A stretch of 64,000 bases of DNA from assembly GCF_018860365.1 (NCBI RefSeq), contig NZ_JAHKPO010000003.1, positions 310,001-374,000 on the forward strand. Direction: 5' to 3'. The DNA comes from Arenibacter algicola (GTDB taxonomy: Bacteria > Bacteroidota > Bacteroidia > Flavobacteriales > Flavobacteriaceae). The notes below the pieces were generated by a model. It had not been told where the DNA came from and searched no databases. It worked only from the letters and a program-made list of their open reading frames with translations. Positions 52,777 through 61,016 of the stretch are shown here, in pieces (position 1 is the first letter of the stretch; the number at the start of each line of letters is the position of its first letter). A program made the translations under genes and the position numbers.

Positions 52777-53685
52777 ATGGAAGAGAAAATGATGATTATT
52801 GACCCACATGTACACATGTCCTCCAGAACAACGGACGATTATGAGGCAATGGCGGCAGCAGGTGTAGTGGCTATTATAGAGCCTTCATTTTGGCTGGGAC
52901 AACCGCGTACACAAGTAGGGTCGTTTCAAGATTATTACAGCAGCCTTGTGGGGTGGGAGCCTTTTAGGGCCAGTCAGTTTGGGATACATCATTATTGCAC
53001 TATAGGGTTAAATTCCAAGGAGGCCAATAATGAAGCCCTGGCCGAACAGGTAATTGAATTATTGCCGTTGTACGTGCACAAGGAAAATGTAGTAGCCATT
53101 GGTGAGATTGGTTATGACGATCAGACCCCAGCCGAGGATAAATATTTTAGAATGCAGTTGGAGTTGGCCAAAGAATTGAATATTCCCGTACAGATACATA
53201 CCCCGCATAGGGATAAAAAGTCGGGAACCTTAAAAAGTATGGAAGTTTGTTTGGAACATGGTCTTGATCCGGGTATGGTTGTTATTGATCACAATAACGA
53301 GGAAACTGTTAAGGATGTATTGGATCGCGGTTTTTGGGCTGCATTTACGATTTATCCAAAAACCAAAATGGGGAATGAAAGAATGGTGGAGGTAGTAAGA
53401 AATTTTGGCAGCGATCGTATTATTGTGGATAGTTCTGCGGACTGGGGCGTTAGCGATCCTTTGGCAGTGCCAAAAACAGCCTCCCTGATGCTGAAAAGGG
53501 GAATAGCCAAATCGGATGTGGTTAAAACCTGTTACCAAAATGCATTGGATATTTTCGGAAAAAATGGTAAAATGAAGGAATCCGATTGGTTAAATCCACA
53601 AGGCATCAATCAAACCAAATTATATAATGACAATAGTGTTTTGCGAGGGCAGGAGCCTAAGGTTGATTCGGATAAAATAGTATAA
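52777..53685 (+). CDS. eboB: EboB, TatD-like metal-dependent hydrolase
   Basis: 302 residues, amidohydrolase/TatD TIM-barrel type. Metal ligands seen: His11 and His13 in IDPHVHM, Glu in VAIGEIGYDDQTP near residue 112, His in VQIHTPHRDKK near 145-149, His in VVIDHNNEE, and Asp in IIVDSSADWG near 225. A divalent-metal hydrolase acting on a phosphate ester or amide is expected; the substrate is unknown. First gene of the compact eboB-F set; its stop overlaps the eboC start (TAATG). Confidence 0.87.
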   Translation: MEEKMMIIDPHVHMSSRTTDDYEAMAAAGVVAIIEPSFWLGQPRTQVGSFQDYYSSLVGWEPFRASQFGIHHYCTIGLNSKEANNEALAEQVIELLPLYVHKENVVAIGEIGYDDQTPAEDKYFRMQLELAKELNIPVQIHTPHRDKKSGTLKSMEVCLEHGLDPGMVVIDHNNEETVKDVLDRGFWAAFTIYPKTKMGNERMVEVVRNFGSDRIIVDSSADWGVSDPLAVPKTASLMLKRGIAKSDVVKTCYQNALDIFGKNGKMKESDWLNPQGINQTKLYNDNSVLRGQEPKVDSDKIV

Positions 53686-54587
53686 TGAATCCTGTATTGA
53701 AAGGATATTTAAGGCTCGCCAGACCTGCAAATTTACCTACAGCTGCTGCCGATGTTTTGGCAGGTGCGGCTATTTCGGGCGTATTTATGGGGGTTTCCCT
53801 TAATGCGGATTGGAATTTGTCCATTTTAGGGGATTTAGCTTTGTTGGTGTTTTCCTCCGTGTTCCTATATGCAGCTGGTGTTGTTCTCAATGACGTCTTT
53901 GATCATAAATTGGACAAAACAGAGCGCCCGGAAAGACCTATTCCTTCCGGATTAGTTTCTGTGCAAGCGGCCGCAATATTTGGAGGTGTACTAATGAATT
54001 TGGGGGTTCTATTTTCGTTTTTGGTAGGCTCTGTAAGTGGAATGGTAGCCGTTTCTTTAGGACTTTCCATTCTTTTGTATGATGCCTTGGGGAAACATCA
54101 TTCTTTCTTTGGTCCACTTAATATGGGGGTTTGCAGAGGTTTAAATTTACTTCTAGGGGTGTCCATTTTGGGTGATTTCAGCAATTGGGTATATTTTGTT
54201 TTGCCAGTATTATATATTGCAGCTATAACCCTTATTAGTAGGGGAGAAGTACACGGTAATAATAAGAGCCATATTATTTTTGCAGGGGGATTGTACAGTG
54301 TTGTGATTTTGGGAATTGTTGTTCTTTTTTCAACCTCAGGGCTTAATTTATTGGAGGCAATTCCATTTTTAATACTGTTCGCTTTTTTAATATTTAGGCC
54401 TTTATTGAAGGCGTATGCAGAGAATTCGCCCAAAAACATTAAAAAGGCTGTGATGGCCGGGGTGATTTCTATCATTGTTTTGGACGCAACCTTGGCCGTA
54501 GGGTTTTCCTATTGGTGGGTAGGGTTGCTTACACTATTACTACTGCCCTTATCTATTTTTTTATCAAAACTGTTCGCAGTTACCTAA
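53685..54587 (+). CDS. eboC: EboC, UbiA-like prenyltransferase homologue
   Basis: 300 residues with about nine transmembrane helices. The first aspartate-rich motif of the UbiA family is intact: NDVFDHKLD (Asp70, Asp73, Asp77), followed by KTERPERPIPSG. The second motif region (LISRGEVHGNNKSH, near residue 188) lacks the usual pair of Asp residues. UbiA enzymes join a prenyl diphosphate to an acceptor at the membrane; EboC may bind a prenyl group without standard catalysis. Overlaps eboB by one base and is 11 bp from eboD. Confidence 0.87.
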   Translation: MNPVLKGYLRLARPANLPTAAADVLAGAAISGVFMGVSLNADWNLSILGDLALLVFSSVFLYAAGVVLNDVFDHKLDKTERPERPIPSGLVSVQAAAIFGGVLMNLGVLFSFLVGSVSGMVAVSLGLSILLYDALGKHHSFFGPLNMGVCRGLNLLLGVSILGDFSNWVYFVLPVLYIAAITLISRGEVHGNNKSHIIFAGGLYSVVILGIVVLFSTSGLNLLEAIPFLILFAFLIFRPLLKAYAENSPKNIKKAVMAGVISIIVLDATLAVGFSYWWVGLLTLLLLPLSIFLSKLFAVT

Positions 54588-54598
54588 CGTTTTAAAGT

Positions 54599-55780
54599 AT
54601 GTCACATTATAAACCAATAGAGCAATCCTTTAAAGTATCTTATGAGTATAAGCTCCATTTTACGGAATATATTTTTAAGTTGGATAATCCCTTGTTCAGG
54701 GATATTATTAGTGGGTATAACAAAAAGGGAGATGTAAAAGTTCTTTTTGTAATAGACAGTGGTGTACAGGACGCCCATCCAAATTTAAGCTCCGATATTG
54801 CATCCTATTGCGTAAAAAATAGTTCAGTGGTACATCTAACGGAACAAATTGTGATTACGGGCGGGGAACAGTGTAAGAATGATTACCACAATGTGGAGCG
54901 TATATTGAACGCTGTAAATGATAACCGAATTTGCAGGCACTCTTTCGTTGTGGCAATTGGAGGAGGAGCCATCATTGATATGGTAGGATATGCCGCTGCC
55001 ATAGCTCACAGGGGGGTGAAATTGATAAGAATACCTACCACTGTACTGTCCCAGAACGATTCGGCCGTAGGGGTGAAGAATAGTTTTAATATTTTAGGCA
55101 AAAAGAATTTTTTGGGGACTTTTGCTCCAGCTTATGCCATAATAAACGACAGTAATTTTTTAACCACTTTAGAGCAGCGCGATTGGATTTCTGGTATAGC
55201 GGAGGCGGTAAAAGTGGCATTGATCAAGGATGCGATATTCTTTGATTTTATTGAGGAGAATAGTACACTTCTTCGGGCACGTGATATGGAGTCCATGGAG
55301 TACTTGATTTATCGCTGTGCGGAGATGCATATGGAGCATATTGCCCAAGGGGGGGATCCTTTTGAAAGTGGATCTTCCAGACCTTTGGATTTTGGTCATT
55401 GGGCAGCCCATAAATTGGAATATATGACCAATTACCAATTGCGTCATGGTGAGGCTGTTGCCATTGGTATGGCCTTGGATTTGGTGTATGCCCATTTTAT
55501 AGGGTTGATAAGTAAGGAGACCCTGGACCGCATTTTGAAAGTTCTGGAACAAATTGGGTTCGATTTACATATCCCTATTCAAAAGGATAGTGATCTGGAT
55601 GATTTGTTGAACGGCATTCAGGAATTTAGGGAGCATTTGGGCGGGGAACTTACTATTACCTTGATATCAAAAATAGGTGCCAAACACGATGTGCATGAAA
55701 TTGATATTTCCACCATGGGAAAAGCAATTGTATGGTTAAACGAAATGTACAAACCTAAAGTAACCAATACCTCATGTTAA
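54599..55780 (+). CDS. eboD: EboD, 3-dehydroquinate synthase-like sugar phosphate cyclase
   Basis: 393 residues, sugar phosphate cyclase superfamily. NAD-binding GGGAIIDMVG at residues 121-130, and metal-site residues Glu202 (AEAVK), His267/His271 (DFGHWAAHKLE) and His283 (HGEAVAIGM) are all present, so it should be catalytically competent. Shikimate-pathway DHQ synthase is elsewhere in a genome like this (AroQ is at 19566), so EboD probably cyclises another sugar phosphate (heptulose phosphate-type). It overlaps eboE by 7 bp. Confidence 0.87.
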   Translation: MSHYKPIEQSFKVSYEYKLHFTEYIFKLDNPLFRDIISGYNKKGDVKVLFVIDSGVQDAHPNLSSDIASYCVKNSSVVHLTEQIVITGGEQCKNDYHNVERILNAVNDNRICRHSFVVAIGGGAIIDMVGYAAAIAHRGVKLIRIPTTVLSQNDSAVGVKNSFNILGKKNFLGTFAPAYAIINDSNFLTTLEQRDWISGIAEAVKVALIKDAIFFDFIEENSTLLRARDMESMEYLIYRCAEMHMEHIAQGGDPFESGSSRPLDFGHWAAHKLEYMTNYQLRHGEAVAIGMALDLVYAHFIGLISKETLDRILKVLEQIGFDLHIPIQKDSDLDDLLNGIQEFREHLGGELTITLISKIGAKHDVHEIDISTMGKAIVWLNEMYKPKVTNTSC

Positions 55781-56967
55781 TACAAAACAAATATCATCTT
55801 AGCTATTGTAGCAACATTCATCCTGGTGAAGATTGGGAGCAGACCTATAATAGCCTAAAAACATATCTACCTAAAATAAAGAAGGAAGTTGCGCCGGAAT
55901 CTCCTTTTGGTATTGGATTGCGCTTGTCCAATGTAGCAAGTTTGGGGCTTAATGAAGGTAGTAATTTGAAGGATTTCAAGGATTGGTTGGACCATAATCA
56001 ATTCTATGTTTTTACTATGAACGGATTCCCTTATGGGAATTTTCATAACGAAAGGGTAAAAGATATGGTACATGCCCCGGATTGGACCACCCAAGAAAGA
56101 TTGGATTATACCAAGCGACTTTTTGATCAATTGGCTTTTTTGATTCCTGAAGGTATTTCGGGAGGTATTTCTACTTCGCCTGTTAGTTATAGGCATTGGC
56201 ATACTTCCGAAGAGGCTTTGGACAAGGCCTTTGCAACGGGAGCCGAAAGTATGGCGGAGATTGTTTTACAGTTGGTGGAAACTGAAAGGAATACCGGTAA
56301 GCATCTTCATATGGATATTGAGCCGGAACCAGATGGTATGATAGAGAATAGCGATGAGGTTCTTTATTTTTATGATACCTATTTGATTCCCATAGCCACT
56401 CAAAAATTGATCGCAGTTTTGGGGTGTAGCAAGGAAACGGCCAAGGATTTAATTCTAAGACATATAACTGTTTGTTATGACGTGTGCCATTTTTCCCTAG
56501 CCTATGAGGAACCGGAATATACATTGGCAAAATTTAAGAAAGCTGGGATAAAGGTTGGTAAAATACAGGTGAGCTCGGCACTTAAAATCCTTTTTAAAGA
56601 GGGTGATAATGAGGCTATATGGCACTCGCTAAGTCAGTTTAACGAGCCCACCTATCTACATCAAGTCACCGAAAAGATTGGCGATAAAGTGGTGACCTAT
56701 AGGGATTTGCCCGAAGTTTTGGAGCAGCGCTCCAATGCCAAAGAGCTAAGGTCCCATTTTCATGTACCCATTTTTTTGGAAAGGTACGATCATTTATTTT
56801 CTACCCAGGACCAGATACTTAAAGTGTTGGAATACCTTAAGAAGGTTCAATTTTCGGATCAATTGGAGGTAGAGACCTATACTTGGGATGTCTTGCCGAA
56901 AGATCTCAAAACCGAACTGTCCAATTGTATTGTCCGTGAAATTGAATGGTTAAAGAGTAAAATTTAA
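55774..56967 (+). CDS. eboE: EboE, xylose isomerase-like TIM barrel protein
   Basis: 397 residues of the AP endonuclease 2/xylose isomerase-like TIM barrel superfamily. Candidate metal ligands: Glu and Asp in LHMDIEPEPDGMIE near residue 178, Asp and His in TVCYDVCHFSLAYEEPE near residue 235, and the VGKIQVSSALK segment near 263. No activity is established for EboE ('metabolite traffic protein' in databases). It overlaps eboD by 7 bp, so the two proteins are translationally coupled, and precedes eboF by 3 bp. Confidence 0.85.
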   Translation: MLIQNKYHLSYCSNIHPGEDWEQTYNSLKTYLPKIKKEVAPESPFGIGLRLSNVASLGLNEGSNLKDFKDWLDHNQFYVFTMNGFPYGNFHNERVKDMVHAPDWTTQERLDYTKRLFDQLAFLIPEGISGGISTSPVSYRHWHTSEEALDKAFATGAESMAEIVLQLVETERNTGKHLHMDIEPEPDGMIENSDEVLYFYDTYLIPIATQKLIAVLGCSKETAKDLILRHITVCYDVCHFSLAYEEPEYTLAKFKKAGIKVGKIQVSSALKILFKEGDNEAIWHSLSQFNEPTYLHQVTEKIGDKVVTYRDLPEVLEQRSNAKELRSHFHVPIFLERYDHLFSTQDQILKVLEYLKKVQFSDQLEVETYTWDVLPKDLKTELSNCIVREIEWLKSKI

Positions 56968-56970
56968 GGC

Positions 56971-58347
56971 ATGAAGAAAACCGTAGTGTTAAATGTTGTA
57001 GGATTAACGCGGGGATTGATAGGGGAGCACACACCCTTTATTAAATCTTTTTTGGAAAGAGGTGCTTCGGCATCTATTACACCACAATTGCCTGCGGTGA
57101 CCTGTTCTGTGCAGGCCACCTATTTAACTGGAAAAACCCCATCTGAACACGGTATTGTTGGTAATGGTTGGTATTTTAAGGAAGAACACGAGGTTAAGTT
57201 TTGGCGTCAATCCAATAGCCTTATACAATCCGAAAAAATATGGGACAAACTTAAAAAGCTGGACAGCAATTTTAGCTGTGCCAATATGTTCTGGTGGTAC
57301 AATATGTATTCCAATGCGGATTACAGTGTTACCCCTAGACCTAATTATTTGGCCGATGGAAGAAAGATCCCGGATGTGTATTCCTATCCGGCGGAACTTC
57401 GGGACCATTTACAGAATGAATTGGGAACATTTCCGCTATTCCATTTTTGGGGGCCGAAAACCTCTATAAAATCCAGTCAATGGATAGCGGACGCCAGTTT
57501 AAAAACGGATGTTTTGCATGATCCCACCCTCACTTTGGTCTACCTGCCGCATTTGGACTACAATATGCAACGCTACGGGACCGATTTAACCAAAATTTCA
57601 AAGGATCTAAGGGAGATCGATGATGTAGTTAAGCAATTGGTGGAATATTATGAAACCAAATCGGCCCATATTATTCTACTCTCGGAGTATGGGATTACCA
57701 ATGTGAACAATCCCATCCATTTAAATAGAAAGCTCAGGCAAGAGGGTTACCTTGATATTCGTGTGGAAAGGGGACTGGAATTGTTGGATGCGGGAGCCAG
57801 TAAGGCGTTTGCCGTTGCGGACCATCAATTGGCCCATGTATATGTAAAGGATAAGGAGGATTTGGACAAGATCAAGGCTATTTTAAAAGGCCTTAAAGGG
57901 GTAGAGCAAGTACTTTCAGGAAGCGAAATCAAGGATATGCAATTGGATCATGAACGTTGTGGAGATTTGGTGGTAATAGCGGATAAGGATTCTTGGTTTA
58001 CCTATTACTTCTGGTTGGATGATGAAAAGGCGCCTGATTATGCTAGGATGGTAGACATTCACAAAAAACCAGGATACGACCCAGTGGAGATGCTAACAGA
58101 TCCCGAGGATAAATTCTTGATGCCAAAGGTTATTTGGAAGTTGTTGAAAAAGAAATTGGGTTTCCGAACGGTAATGGATATTATTCCCTTAGACGCCACT
58201 TTGGTTAAAGGATCACATGGCAGGATGCCCGAAGATCCCAAAGATCACCCAGTTTTGATAACCAATAAAAAAAGTGCTTTGTTAAAGGACAATGTGTTGG
58301 CAACGGAGGTGTACGGTATTATAGAAAACCATCTTATTAATTCATAA
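56971..58347 (+). CDS. eboF: EboF, nucleotide pyrophosphatase/phosphodiesterase-like
   Basis: 458 residues of the alkaline phosphatase superfamily, NPP/PhnA-like, no signal peptide, so cytoplasmic as read. PAVTCSVQATYLTG carries the nucleophile-type Thr44, and SEHGIVGNGWYF the conserved Asn65. Only two expected metal ligands look intact: Asp196 (LDYNMQ) and His416 (GSHG). The N-terminal Asp is Val10, the Asp-x3-His partner is Gln200, and the Asp-His pair is Glu239-Tyr240. It may bind rather than cleave, or use a single metal. 3 bp after eboE, 1 bp before the TMEM220 gene. Confidence 0.85.
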   Translation: MKKTVVLNVVGLTRGLIGEHTPFIKSFLERGASASITPQLPAVTCSVQATYLTGKTPSEHGIVGNGWYFKEEHEVKFWRQSNSLIQSEKIWDKLKKLDSNFSCANMFWWYNMYSNADYSVTPRPNYLADGRKIPDVYSYPAELRDHLQNELGTFPLFHFWGPKTSIKSSQWIADASLKTDVLHDPTLTLVYLPHLDYNMQRYGTDLTKISKDLREIDDVVKQLVEYYETKSAHIILLSEYGITNVNNPIHLNRKLRQEGYLDIRVERGLELLDAGASKAFAVADHQLAHVYVKDKEDLDKIKAILKGLKGVEQVLSGSEIKDMQLDHERCGDLVVIADKDSWFTYYFWLDDEKAPDYARMVDIHKKPGYDPVEMLTDPEDKFLMPKVIWKLLKKKLGFRTVMDIIPLDATLVKGSHGRMPEDPKDHPVLITNKKSALLKDNVLATEVYGIIENHLINS

Positions 58348-58348
58348 C

Positions 58349-58708
58349 ATGCGACTTTTTTCCAAGATATTTTCGGGAGTATTTACCATATTGTTTGTTT
58401 GGGCGGCATTGGTCCAGTATAACGATCCGGATGCCTTTATGTGGTATATCATATATGGAATAGCCGCAGTGGCTTCATTTTTATTTTTCCTTGGTAAATT
58501 AAATTTATTGATTCCAGTTGTTTTGGCCTTTGCTTACTTAATTGGGGCGTGGATTTTCTGGCCGGATCACTTTGAAGGAGTTTCAATAGGTGGGGGAAAT
58601 ATAGATAATATAGAACATGCCAGGGAGTCCTTGGGGCTCATAATCAATGCCTTGGTAATGTTGTTTTATGCTTGGAGGGTTAAGGTTGTAAGGGCGCTAA
58701 ATATCTAA
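58349..58708 (+). CDS. TMEM220-like small membrane protein
   Basis: 119 residues with four hydrophobic segments (about residues 8-22, 32-48, 51-68, 92-112). The motif AALVQYNDPDAFMWYIIYG is the TMEM220 family signature. The start follows the eboF stop by one base, so it is the last gene of the ebo operon here; it is not one of the six named ebo genes, and its role is unknown. Its 3' end overlaps the convergent dnaX gene by 12 bp. Confidence 0.8.
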   Translation: MRLFSKIFSGVFTILFVWAALVQYNDPDAFMWYIIYGIAAVASFLFFLGKLNLLIPVVLAFAYLIGAWIFWPDHFEGVSIGGGNIDNIEHARESLGLIINALVMLFYAWRVKVVRALNI

Positions 58709-60532
58709 ATCGAACTCTTTTCTCAAAAGATCGATAGCCGGATTTTTCTCCCTTAATTTTAGATACTTTTCTTCCGGGGTAAATGCAAATTTCTTGGCAG
58801 TGGCCTCGTTTACAGTTATTCGCAGTTGTATAAAATGATTATTGAGTTTTAGCTTTAAATACTCCATTAGATCGTACTTTTCCCGCTCAATTTCCTTTTT
58901 CATGGTGCCATTTGGTAATTCTATCCAAATGGTGAAATTATCGGTAAGCTTGGGTACATCAGAATGCAGGTTGGATGCCAAAATTTTCCGTCCATCATTA
59001 TCCAAAATGTCAACAAAATCTGCCCAATGTTTTTGCATTTCTTCCTCTGTAAAATTAGCTTTGGGAAGGTTGCTTTCGTCAATAACATCCTCTTTTTTGT
59101 TCAGTTGATGTTCTTTTTTAGCCTTTAAGCTGGACAGCGAAAGACCAGAGACCCTCCTTTCGGTAGATTTTATGTTGATTTTGGTCCTAGGTGCAGGATT
59201 TGATTCCTGGGCAATATTTGCGGCTCCGTTACCTTCATTCCTTAGGGGCTTTTGGGTAGTGTTGGCAGGAGAAGATTGATTTTGGACAGTTTGTTCCTGT
59301 ACGATGGCCCTTTCGGTATTGGGCGCATCGGGATTGATGGTTTTTACCTCCGTTTGGTTGGATTTTATTTCTTTCCCTTCCGAGGTGGGGCGACTAACCC
59401 TATAAAAGGAGGCAGGGATTATAAAATCTGGTTTGTTACGACCATTCCCTAAGGATTCAGGCTTTTTTTTTTCTCCATCAAAATTGATAGAGGCTAATTT
59501 CATTAAGGTCAATTCAACAAGAAGACGCTGATTTTTACTGGACTTGTACTTTATGTCGCAATCGTTTGCCAAATCAATCGCTGATAATAAGAAGCTACTA
59601 GTAGTATTTTTGGATTGTTCGCTATAGTGTTTCTTTGCCTCCTCCCCAACTTCTAGGAGTTCAATAGTGTTTTGATGCTGGCATACCATTAGATCCCTAA
59701 AATGTGAAGCCAGGCCACTTATAAAATGGTGTCCGTCAAAACCCCTGGCCAAAGTTTCATTGAAAAGTATCAATAGGCCGGGAATATCGTGTTTTAGAAT
59801 AAGATCTGTAGCAGCGAAATAGGTGTCGTAATCAAGAACGTTCAAGTTCTCGGTTACGGCTTTCCTGGTCAATTTTTTGCCAGAGTAACTCACGACCCTG
59901 TCAAAGATGGATAGGGCATCGCGCATAGCGCCGTCTGCTTTTTGGGCTATAATATGAAGCGCATCGTCCTCAGCCTCTATTTCTTGGTTCTCCGCAATAT
60001 ATTTAAGATATTCGGCGGCATCCTTAACGGTGATGCGCTTAAAATCAAATATCTGACAGCGAGATAGAATTGTAGGGATAATTTTATGCTTTTCAGTTGT
60101 GGCCAATATAAATATGGCATGGGCAGGTGGCTCTTCAAGCGTCTTTAAGAATGCGTTAAAGGCGGCCTGGGACAGCATGTGCACCTCGTCAATAATATAT
60201 ACCTTATATTTTCCAACCTGGGGGGGTATGCGTACTTGACTTGTAAGCTCCCTTATATCATCTACCGAATTATTGGATGCGGCATCCAGCTCAAAGATGT
60301 TAAAGGCATAGTCCTCGTCTTCGTCCGTTCTACCATCTTGGTTGATCTGCTTTGCCAGAATACGGGCGCAAGTAGTTTTTCCTACACCTCTAGGACCAGT
60401 AAACAATAGTGCCTGAGCCAGGTGATCGTTGTCTATGGCGTTGGTCAAGGTGTTGGTAATAGCCTGTTGCCCAACAACATCCTTAAATGTTTGGGGCCTG
60501 TATTTTCGTGCGGATACTATAAAAGGTTCCAA
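58697..60532 (-). CDS. dnaX: DNA polymerase III subunit gamma/tau
   Basis: 611 residues. AAA+ clamp loader: Walker A GPRGVGKTT at 46-54, Walker B IDEVHML followed by SQAAFNAFLKTLEEPP, sensor-1 TTEKHKIIPTILSRCQ (SRC). The four Cys of the usual zinc-binding module between Walker A and B are absent: only Cys55 is there, and a short acidic stretch (DGRTDEDEDYAF) replaces it. Residues ~370-480 form a low-complexity linker, then the C-terminal tau-like domain. It loads the sliding clamp and, as tau, couples polymerase to helicase. Upstream -7 TATATTTG at 60583. Confidence 0.93.
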   Translation of the reverse strand: MEPFIVSARKYRPQTFKDVVGQQAITNTLTNAIDNDHLAQALLFTGPRGVGKTTCARILAKQINQDGRTDEDEDYAFNIFELDAASNNSVDDIRELTSQVRIPPQVGKYKVYIIDEVHMLSQAAFNAFLKTLEEPPAHAIFILATTEKHKIIPTILSRCQIFDFKRITVKDAAEYLKYIAENQEIEAEDDALHIIAQKADGAMRDALSIFDRVVSYSGKKLTRKAVTENLNVLDYDTYFAATDLILKHDIPGLLILFNETLARGFDGHHFISGLASHFRDLMVCQHQNTIELLEVGEEAKKHYSEQSKNTTSSFLLSAIDLANDCDIKYKSSKNQRLLVELTLMKLASINFDGEKKKPESLGNGRNKPDFIIPASFYRVSRPTSEGKEIKSNQTEVKTINPDAPNTERAIVQEQTVQNQSSPANTTQKPLRNEGNGAANIAQESNPAPRTKINIKSTERRVSGLSLSSLKAKKEHQLNKKEDVIDESNLPKANFTEEEMQKHWADFVDILDNDGRKILASNLHSDVPKLTDNFTIWIELPNGTMKKEIEREKYDLMEYLKLKLNNHFIQLRITVNEATAKKFAFTPEEKYLKLREKNPAIDLLRKEFDLDI

Positions 60533-60582
60533 GGCTATTAACTTATATTCGGTGTAAAAATAATACGCCGATGGGTGAAGTA

Positions 60583-60590
60583 CAAATATA
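60583..60590 (-). promoter_or_regulatory. -7 element TATATTTG of dnaX
   Basis: Perfect TAnnTTTG match on the minus strand; predicted start near 60576, about 44 nt before the ATG at 60532. No good -33. Confidence 0.4.
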
Positions 60591-60634
60591 AAAATAGCAT
60601 TGCATTAAAGGGCCTATTTAACTTTCTTTAGTAC

Positions 60635-60663
60635 TTTATTTATCAACAATTGAATTACCTTTG
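60635..60663 (+). promoter_or_regulatory. Promoter of rnpB
   Basis: TTTA at 60635-60638, 17 bp, then TACCTTTG at 60656-60663. The predicted start, 5-7 nt downstream, coincides with the 5' pairing strand of the RNase P RNA, which supports the promoter consensus used elsewhere in this window. Confidence 0.7.
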
Positions 60664-60665
60664 TA

Positions 60666-60982
60666 TCAGCAGGTCGCCTTATCGCTCCCCGCGTTCCGTG
60701 GGGGGAGGAAAGTCCGGACACCATAGTGCAGTATAGCGGGTAACGCCCGTCCATTGAAAGATGAGGACAAGTGCAACAGAAAGTATGTACAGGTTATGCT
60801 GTAGTGAAACCAGGTAAACTCTATACGGTGCAACGTCATGTAAATCAGTGTTTGAGGGCTGCACGCCCGAGCTGAAGGGTAGGCGGTTGGAACCAAAGGG
60901 TAACTTTTGGCCTAGATAAATGATAAGGAGGCCCTGAAATTATTCAAGGTCAACAGAATCCGGCTTATGACCTGCTTTTTTT
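60666..60982 (+). ncRNA. rnpB: RNase P RNA, bacterial class A
   Basis: About 310 nt. The universally conserved 5' core GAGGAAAGTCCGGAC is at 60705-60719 and the 3' core ACAGAATCCGGCTTA at 60953-60967 (the two strands of P4 and its surroundings). The ends pair as P1: AGCAGGTC at 60668-60675 with GACCTGCT at 60969-60976. A T run at 60976-60983 follows and serves as terminator. Catalytic RNA that removes 5' leaders of tRNA precursors. Ends are approximate by a few bases. Confidence 0.95.
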
Positions 60983-61016
60983 TAATGAGACAGTATTTGC
61001 ACAGCATACGTAGTCG

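Noticed and set aside
60666..60896. Minus-strand ORFs of 61 and 76 codons
   Set aside because: They lie inside the RNase P RNA, whose conserved cores explain the sequence.
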